Assembly: GCF_003966975.1 (NCBI RefSeq)
Contig: NZ_AP018437.1
Span: forward strand, 930,001 to 994,000
From: Pelolinea submarina
GTDB lineage: Bacteria > Chloroflexota > Anaerolineae > Anaerolineales > Anaerolineaceae
Length of the DNA stretch: 64,000 bases
Direction: 5' to 3'
Shown here: positions 39,501-48,500 of the stretch, one piece after another
How the letters are laid out: each line of letters starts with the position of its first letter
How positions within the stretch are numbered: the first letter of the stretch is position 1
Notes under the pieces: generated by a model
Told to the model about the DNA's origin: nothing
Database searches by the model: none
Seen by the model: the letters and a program-made list of their open reading frames with translations, nothing else
Made by a program: the position numbers and the translations under genes

Positions 39501-42500
39501 ACAGCAGCGGCACGGCCTTCACCCTGACCGGCGTGGGCACCAATCGCGGCTTCCAGGGCTACGCGGATATCATCCCGGCCGGCTTCGACGACGTGGAAGA
39601 GATCATCGTCTCCCTGACCGGATTCGACGTGTTGACCGGCATGGACACGGACGCGCTGTGGGAGCTGCAGAGCACTTCCGGCACCTACACCGCCGCCAAC
39701 GTCCTGATCTTCAGCGGCTTTGACAGCCTGGTGGGCGGCAGCGGCATGGATACCTTCCGGGTGAGCGAAGGCGCGACCTTCGCGGGCGGTATCTCCGGCG
39801 GCGCCGGCTCGGACGTTTTGGATTACAGCAGCTACAGCAGCGACATCCATACCACGGTAGTGTCGAATGACGCGCTGTTGGGCCTGAGCGGCATATCCAG
39901 CGCTCTGGCGGACGGATTCGCTTCCATCGAGAGCATCCTGGCCGGCAGCGGCAGCAACAGCTTCACCGGATTGGACGGTACGGCCACCTTCACATTGGGC
40001 ACGGTTGTGCGCTACTCGGTTGAGGGGCTGTACATTGACCTGCAGGACTTTGATTTTCTGAATGGCGGCAGCGGCGCGGACACCTTTGTGCTGGATGGAA
40101 CGGAGACGTACAGCGGCGGTTTGAACGGCGGCGCGGGTTCGGATACGCTGGATTACAGCGGCTACAACACGCGCGTCGACGTGAACCTGGTGAATGCCAC
40201 CGCCACTGGCATCAACGGCGGTCTGGCGGGCGGGTTTGCGGGCATCGAGAACGTGATCGGCTCGGCTTACGACGATACGCTCATCGGCAACGACGAAAAT
40301 AACACGCTGACCGGCGGCGCGGGTGATGACACCCTGCAGGGCGGCGCGGGCAGTGATACCTACGTGTTCGGCGACAATTGGGGCCAGGATACGGTGACGG
40401 ATTCGGCCGGCACGGGCGACGCACTGAACTTCGGCGACGTCACAGAGGCTTTGACCGTTGATCTGCTGGGTGGCCGCATCGAAAGCGGCATCAACTCGGT
40501 TACCTTCAACGGCATCGAGGCTGTGCACGGCGGCCAGGCGGACGATACCTTCTATATCGACGGTACCCAGACCTACAATCTGTACGGCAACGCTGGCGAC
40601 GACCAGTTCATCTTCCTGAACGAAGGGCGCCTGCTGGGCCTGATCGACGGCGGCGCGGGCAGCGACCTGCTGGATTACAGCGGCGACACGACCACCAGCG
40701 CGGTGCAGTTGTACTTCAACCTGACGGCTGTCGGCGCGGACGGCTTCGACGGCACCGAAGAGCACAGCATCCAGGACGGTTTCCTGGGCATCGACCTGAT
40801 CTATAGCGGGTTGGGAATCGATACATTGGAAGGCTTGGATCAGACGGCTGCCTTCGATATCTACGGCGACCACATTGATTACCTGACCGGTTCATATCTG
40901 CTGTACACCAGCGGTATTGAGAACCTGGTGGGCGGCAAAGCCGACGACACCTTCATCTTCAATGGCGATGCGGTCCTGCCGGGCAGCTACAACAGCATCG
41001 CCGGGCGCGCCGGGACGGACACGCTGGATTACAGCCTGTACAGCGAACGCGTCAGCGTTGACTTGCTGACGGGCGAAGCCACCGGTGTGCTGAACGGTAT
41101 TTCCAGTATTGAAAATGTAATTGGCAGTGACAGCGGCAGTGAAATTTATGGCGATAATAACGCCAACCACCTGGTGGGTACTGCCGGTGATGACGAAATC
41201 TTCGGCCGGGGCGGGAATGACATTCTTGAGGGACGCGGCGGTAACGACCTGCTGGATGGTGGCCTGGGGAGTGATACGGTGGATTACTCCACTAACATGA
41301 GTGAAGGGGTCACGGTTGACCTGACCCTAGGCCAAGCCAGCAGTGCCGAAAGCGGCGAGGATACCCTGGTCAGCATTGAAAATATCGTCGGTACGATGTT
41401 CGCCGACATCCTGATTGGCGACAGCGGCAACAACACCATCACCGGTTTGGGCGGCGACGACTCGCTGACCGGCAACGCAGGCAACGATACCTACGTCTTT
41501 ACGGACGGTTGGGGCAGCGACAGCATTATCGATAGCGCCGGGTTCGACAGTCTGGACCTGACGGGCGTGACCAGCGACCTGACCTTCGCGATCGGCCTTT
41601 CTGACTTATACGTTTATGACCCGGACAATGAAATTGTGGATGCTTCCTTCGCCATCGAGAACCTGTACAGCGGTTTGGGCGATGACCAGTTCATCTTCGC
41701 GGACGGCGCGCAGATCGACGGACGCGTGGACGGCGGTATGGGCGCGGACACGTTGGACTACCGCGCGGCCAGCGACAGCATAGCGGTCACGCTGGAAGAC
41801 CTGGGCAGCCAGGACGGCTACGCCGGCGCGGATGAGCTGGTGCCCTCCGGGTTCGATAACATCAATATCCTGTTGGGCAGCACATTGGACAACACCCTGA
41901 CTGGGCTGAGCCACGACAGCCATTGGACCGTCGCGGGCGCGACCAACTTCTATCAGGCGGATGACAGCCTGGAGGTCCTGACCTTCAGCGGCTTCTACTG
42001 GCTGATCGGCAACAACGGCGACGACGTCTTCACCATCCAGAGCGGCAGCCAATCCGTGCTGATCTGGGCGGGCGATGGCGACGACACGCTGGTGATGGAA
42101 GCCGGCGCCGTGTTGGACGGCTTCTTCGACGGGCAGGCCGGACTGGACACGCTGGATTACAGCGGCTTTGACCTGGCACGCAGCTTCAGCCTGCTGCCGG
42201 CATTGGGCGAGACGGATGGTTTCGACATTCGCGTGGATTCCATCACGGCGGACGCCCTCAACATGGAACAGATCCTGGGCACGGCCTTGAACGACGAACT
42301 GATCGGGCGCGACGCACAGGCTACTTTCAATATTTATAGCGGGCTGGATAATTACGTGGACGAGACCAGCGGGCGCGTGCTGTACTTCGATGCCATCGAA
42401 GACCTGTATGGCGGCTCGCAGGTGGACACCTTCAACATGTACGGCGACCACAGCGGCAGCCTGCACGGTATGGGCGGCGATGATACTTTCATCTTCTACA

Positions 42501-45500
42501 ATTCCGCGGAATTAACCGGTTACCTGGACGGCGGCGCGGGCAGCAACAGCCTGGATTACAGCGATTACGACAGCGCGCGCAGCTTCGACCTGACCGGGTT
42601 CGGCAGCCAAAGCGGTTATGACGGCACGGAAGCCAGCATCAGCCTGGAATTCCGCAACATCAGCAGCATCAGCGGCCACAGCGGCGCGGGCAATGACAGC
42701 CTGCAGGGCCTGGATGCGGACGGCGTTTGGACGGTGGATGGCGTTGGCAGCGGTAATTACCTGCCGCAGGGCGCGCTAAGCGCGCTGGCCATGGCTTCCA
42801 TCGAAGACCTGATCGGCGAGGACGGTCTGGATACCTTCAGCTTCGTTGAGGGCGGCCAGTTGAACGGCAACGTCAGCGGCGGGGCAGGCGCCAACGTGCT
42901 GGATTACAGCGGTATGACCTCCCCGGTTTCCATCACGCTGAGCGCGTACGACGCGCTGGCCGGCTTCAGCGGCAGTGAATCGGTGGTGATGGGCGGCAGC
43001 TTCAGCGGCATTCACGAACTGCTGGGCGGCTCCGGCGTCGACAGCCTGTACACACTGGATGCGGACAGCAGCTTCCACATCGACCGGACCAACGGCGGCA
43101 GCTACCACGTTGCCGAAGCCGTGCTGCTCTTCTCCGGTATCGATAACCTGATGGCCGGTTCCGGCGCGGACAGCTTCACCATGGAAGGCAGCGGCAGCAT
43201 CGGCGGCACGCTGGACGGCGGAGCGGGTGTTGATTGGCTGGATTACAGCAATTACGATAACGGTGTCACGGTCAATTTGACCAGCGGTTTGGCCAGCGGC
43301 ACGGGCGGCCTGGCGCGCATCGAGAACCTGGCCGGTTCGGCCTTCGATGACAGCCTGACCGGCGACGGCGTGGTCAACCGCATCGAGGGTAATGCCGGCA
43401 ACGATATCCTCAACGGTATGGGCGGGGATGATACTTTGGTGGGCGGCCTGGGCAATGACCGCTACGTCTTCAACGACAATTGGGGCGTGGACATGGTCAT
43501 GGAGAACAGTAGCGCAGGTTCCGATACCATCAGCCTGGAGAACGTTACCAGCGGCAGCACCTTCCGCTTCGATCTGAGCGGCGGTTTAACCATCGCTACC
43601 ATCCTGAACGGCGCCAACCAGGTGCTGCAGGATAATTACCAGGTCGAGAACTTCACCGGCGGCAGCGGCGACGATACCTTCACCTTCGGCAAGGGTACGG
43701 TCTTGTCCGGCCTGATCGACGGCCATTTGGGCAGCGACACGCTGAATTACGCCGAACGCAAGGTGGCTGTGAAAGTAACCCTGACCGGCATCGGCACACT
43801 GGACGGCTTCCAGGGCACCGAAACCAGCCTGGGTTCCTTCGATAATATCAACGCCATCATGGGCGGTTTGGTCGCGGATATCCTGACCGGACACAACGCG
43901 GATACGCTCTTCCACATTGAAGACGGGAATTTATTCCTGCAGGATGTAGCTTCCGGACGCAATCTGGCTTTCAGCTCGTTTGAAACCCTGAGCGGCGGTT
44001 CAGCGGATGATACCTTCGCGATGATTGGCAGCGTGGTCTTCAGCGGCAAGCTGATGGGCGGGGCCGGCAGCGACACCATCGATTACAGCGCATATACCAC
44101 CAGCATCACCGTCAACCTGGCTACCGGCAGCGCCACCGGCGTGACCGGCGGCATCAGCAGCATCGAGAACCTGATCGGCAGCCCGGTCGGCAACGTCATC
44201 TATGGCGACGATCACGACAACATCCTGATCGGCACAAGCGGCAACGACACCATTTACGGCAAGGGCGGCAACGATACCCTGATCGGCCTGGGCGGGAATG
44301 ACATCCTGGACGGCGGCACAGGCATCGACACGGTCGATTACCACCTCAACACCGACGGCGTGACCGTTACCCTGACCAGCACGGGCGGCACCGCCGTGAG
44401 CGTTTCGGGCGGCACGGACACGCTGGTCAGCATCGAGAACGTGATCGGCAGCGCCTTTGACGACATCATCACCGGCAACGCCGGCGACAACCGCATCGAG
44501 GGCGGCGCGGGCAATGATACGCTCAACGGCGGCGCGGGCAACGACACTTATGCCTTCGCGGACGGCTGGGGCACTGACACGGTCGCGGACCTGAGCGGCG
44601 TGGATACTTACGACTTCAGCGCGGCGATGAATGTACTGACCTTCACGGTTTCGGGTTCACAGATCAGCGTCAGCGCGCTGGGCGGCACCCTGACGACCCT
44701 GTCGGGCAGCATCGAACGCTTCATTGGCGGCGCGAATGACGATACCTTCATCTTCAAAAAAGACGCTTCCTTTGCCCTGAGTGTGGACGGGCAGGATGGC
44801 GATAACCACTTCGACCTGAGCGACTTCAACTTCGCGGTCGAGATCGACCTGCTCTCCGTCGGTTCGCTGAGCGGCTTCAACGGAACCGTCAGCGGCAGTT
44901 GGAACATTGCTTTCACCAATATCAGCCGGATCACGGCCGGCTCATCCACGAACGACCTGCTGGTTGGGCTGGATGAGGCTGCGACCTGGCAGGTGGATGA
45001 CAGCGCTATCCTTTACAGCGCGCTCGGCCGCGGCCTGACCTTCAGCGGCGTGGAAAACCTGCTGGGCGGCGACGGCGATGATACCTTCGCATTCATCAAC
45101 CTCGGTTCGCTGAACGGCAGCCTGGACGGCGGCGCGGGCACGAACAGCCTGGATTACAGCGGCTACAGCGCGGCGGTCAGCGTGGACCTGAGCGACAGCA
45201 CCGCCACGGCCATCGGCGGAACCTTTGCCAACATCAACAGCTTCACTGGCAGCGCGGCTGCCGATACCCTGAGCGCGCCCAACAGCGCCAGCACCATCAC
45301 CATCGACGGTGCGGATAGCGGTAATGTCAACAGTATTTACTTCTTCAGTTCCTTCGAGAACTTGCTGGCGGGCAGCGGCGACGACAGCATCGCCTTTGTG
45401 GGCGACGGCAGCCTGAGCGGCGGCCTGCAGGGCGGCTCCGGCATGGATACGCTGGACTTCAGCGCGTACGGCCGCGGCGTGACGGTGAACCTGAACATCC

Positions 45501-48500
45501 ATTCGGCCGACGTGTTGGGCGGCAGCCTGGGCGGCATCGAGAACCTGATCGGTTCAGCCTACGCCGATGACTTGACCGGCAGCACCGACGCCAACCGCAT
45601 CGAGGGCGGGGCGGGCGATGACAGCCTGAGCGGCCTGGGCGGGGACGATATTTATATCTTCCGCGACGGCAGCGGCATGGACGTGGTCTTCGAGGATATC
45701 GGCGGCGGAAGCGACACATTGGTCTTCATCAGTAATACCCGCGGCGTGGAATTCCACTTCTATGCGGACCGCGTGGAAATCAGCGGCGGCACGGACAAAG
45801 TGACCCACACCGGCGCGAACGTAGAGGTCTTCACCGGCACACAGCTGGATGACCGCTTCGTGCTGGAGGCCGGCGCGGCCATGGGCAGCACCAAACTGGA
45901 CGGCGGTTTGGGCGACGACAGCCTGGATTACAGCGCCTACGGCAGCGCCCGCCAGGTGACCCTGAGCGGTTTGGGCAGCCTGGACGGCTTTGCGGGTAGC
46001 GAAGCGGCTGTGGGCAGCTTCGACAACATCAATGAATTGATTGGCAGCGCGGCCGCGGGCGACAGCCTGACCGGCATGAACGCGGACGCAGCCTGGAAAT
46101 TGGGCAGCAGCTACCAATATGTCAGCACGCGCACGCTGGACTTCTCCGGCTTCGAAAGCCTGTTGGGCGGCAGCGGCGCGGATACCTTCCAATTGCAGAA
46201 TGGCGTGACCTTCGCCGGCACGGTAAATGGCGGCGCGGGCAGCGATAAACTGGATTACTCAGCTTACGGCAGCAGCGTAACGGTGGACCTGGGCGCGGGA
46301 ACGGCCAGCGGCCTGAACGGCTTCAGCAGCATTGAAAGCGCTTTGGGCAGCAGCATGGGCGACACCCTGACCGGTACGAGCGGCAACGATACCTTCAGCC
46401 TGACCTCCGCCGGCAGCGGCACGATCAACAGCACCTTCAGCTTCAGCAGCTTTGAATACCTGGCAGGCGGGGCCGGCTGGGATATCTTGAGCCACAGCGC
46501 TTATACCACAGCCGTGGTTCTGGATATCGACGCGGGCACGGCCAGCGGTATCAGCGGCTTTAGCGGATTCGAGGAATTTGTGGGCGGCGCCTCCACGGCG
46601 GACGAGATCCGCGGCGCGGCAGGCGGCAGCAGCTTCACAGTCGACGGCGCCAACAGCGGCACGGTGGACGGGCTGGTCTTCAGCGCGTACGAGAACCTGC
46701 TGGGGCGCGGCGGGGATGACACCTTCGCCTTCAGCGGCAGCGGCGGTCTGAGCGGTTGGCTCAAGGGTGGCCTGGGTACGGATACGCTGGATTACAGCCT
46801 GTACGATTCTGCCGTTACGGTCAGCCTGTTGGGCGGCACCGCCACCGGCGTAACCAAGGGCATCAGCAGCATCGAGAACCTGATCGGCAGCCCCTTCGGA
46901 AATACCATTTACGGCGATAACAATGACAACATCATCATCGGCACGAATGCCAATGACACCATCTACGGCCTGGGCGGGAATGACATCCTGATCGGCCTGG
47001 GCGGCGATGACATTCTGGACGGCGGTACGGGCAGCGACACGGTCGATTATCACCTCAATACAGACAATGTGAGCGTGGTCCTGACCGCCACCGGCGGCAC
47101 AGCCGTCAGCGGTTCGGCCGGAAATGATACCTTGTTGAGCATCGAGAACGTGATCGGCAGTAATTTCGACGACGACATCACCGGTAACGAAGCTGACAAC
47201 CGCATCAACGGCGGCCAGGGCAACGATACCCTGCGCGGCGGAGCGGGCAGCGACACTTACGTATTTGGAGCGGATTGGGGCCAGGACATCATCGTGGAGA
47301 TCGATGAGATCGGCAGCGACACGCTGGACTTCTCCGCTTTAAGCGACGCGCTGACCTTCGCCATTCAGGAAAGCGGTCTAGCAGTGCTGAGCGGCTTGAA
47401 CACCGTCACGGTAGCCGGAACATTTGTAGAGAATCTGGCTGGCGGCACGGGCAACGACACCTTCATCTTCGAGGATAAGGGTGTGTTGAACGGCACGCTG
47501 GACGGACGCGAGGGCATCAACAGTATTGACCTGTCGGCTTCCAGCACGGCGGTCAACGTTACCCTCAGCGGCGCGTCAACCTATCTGGGTTTCAACGGCC
47601 TAATCGACACGGTGCTGCCGAACGGGTTCAAGAATATCTCCACTATCCTGGGCAGCGCTACCTCGAGCACGGATAGCATCCGGGGCGCCAATCGCGCATC
47701 GCAGTGGACCATCGGTGAACTCGGCATGGCTTACAGCCTGGATGGCAAGAGCATCGCCTTCAGCGGCTTTGAGATCGCCCAGGGCGGTACGGCAGCCGAC
47801 ACCTTCACCATTTCCGGCACAGTCGGCCCGATTGACTTGTTGGGCGGCGCTGGCGACGACAGCTTTGTCTTCCTGGATGACGCCGAACTACTGGGCAACC
47901 TGGACGGCCAGAGCGGCAGCAACGCACTGGATTACTCGGCTTACCTGACGCCGCGCAACTTCCACCTGACGGGCGTCGGTACGTTCAGCGGATTCAACGG
48001 CACGGAAGCCAGCATCATTGGCGGCGAATTCATGAATATCGGCAATATCCTGGGCGGCGCGGAAACCGACTCATTGAGCGGATTGGATGCCGTGGCGACC
48101 TGGCGCATTACCGGCAGTGGCAGCTACACGGCCGAGGGCGCAACTCTCTACCACGACGGCATTGATACCTACATTGGCGGCGCGCTGGTGGATACCTTCA
48201 TCTTCAACGACGGCGTCGTCGTTCCCGGCAACATCGACGGCCGCGGCGGCAGCGACGTTCTGGACCTGTCTAAGTACACAACAGACGTTTATATCAACCT
48301 GACCTCCGGTGTGGCATCAGTGGTGGCGGGCGGGTTGACCTCCGTCGAAAACGTGATCGGCGGCAGCGGCGACGATATCATCTATGGTAGCAGTAAAGCC
48401 AATTCCCTGACCGGCGGCACCGGCAATGACCAGTTGTTTGGGTTGGGTGGTGATGATTACCTGTACGGCGGCGGCGGGGCGGATTATCTGTCCGGTGGCG

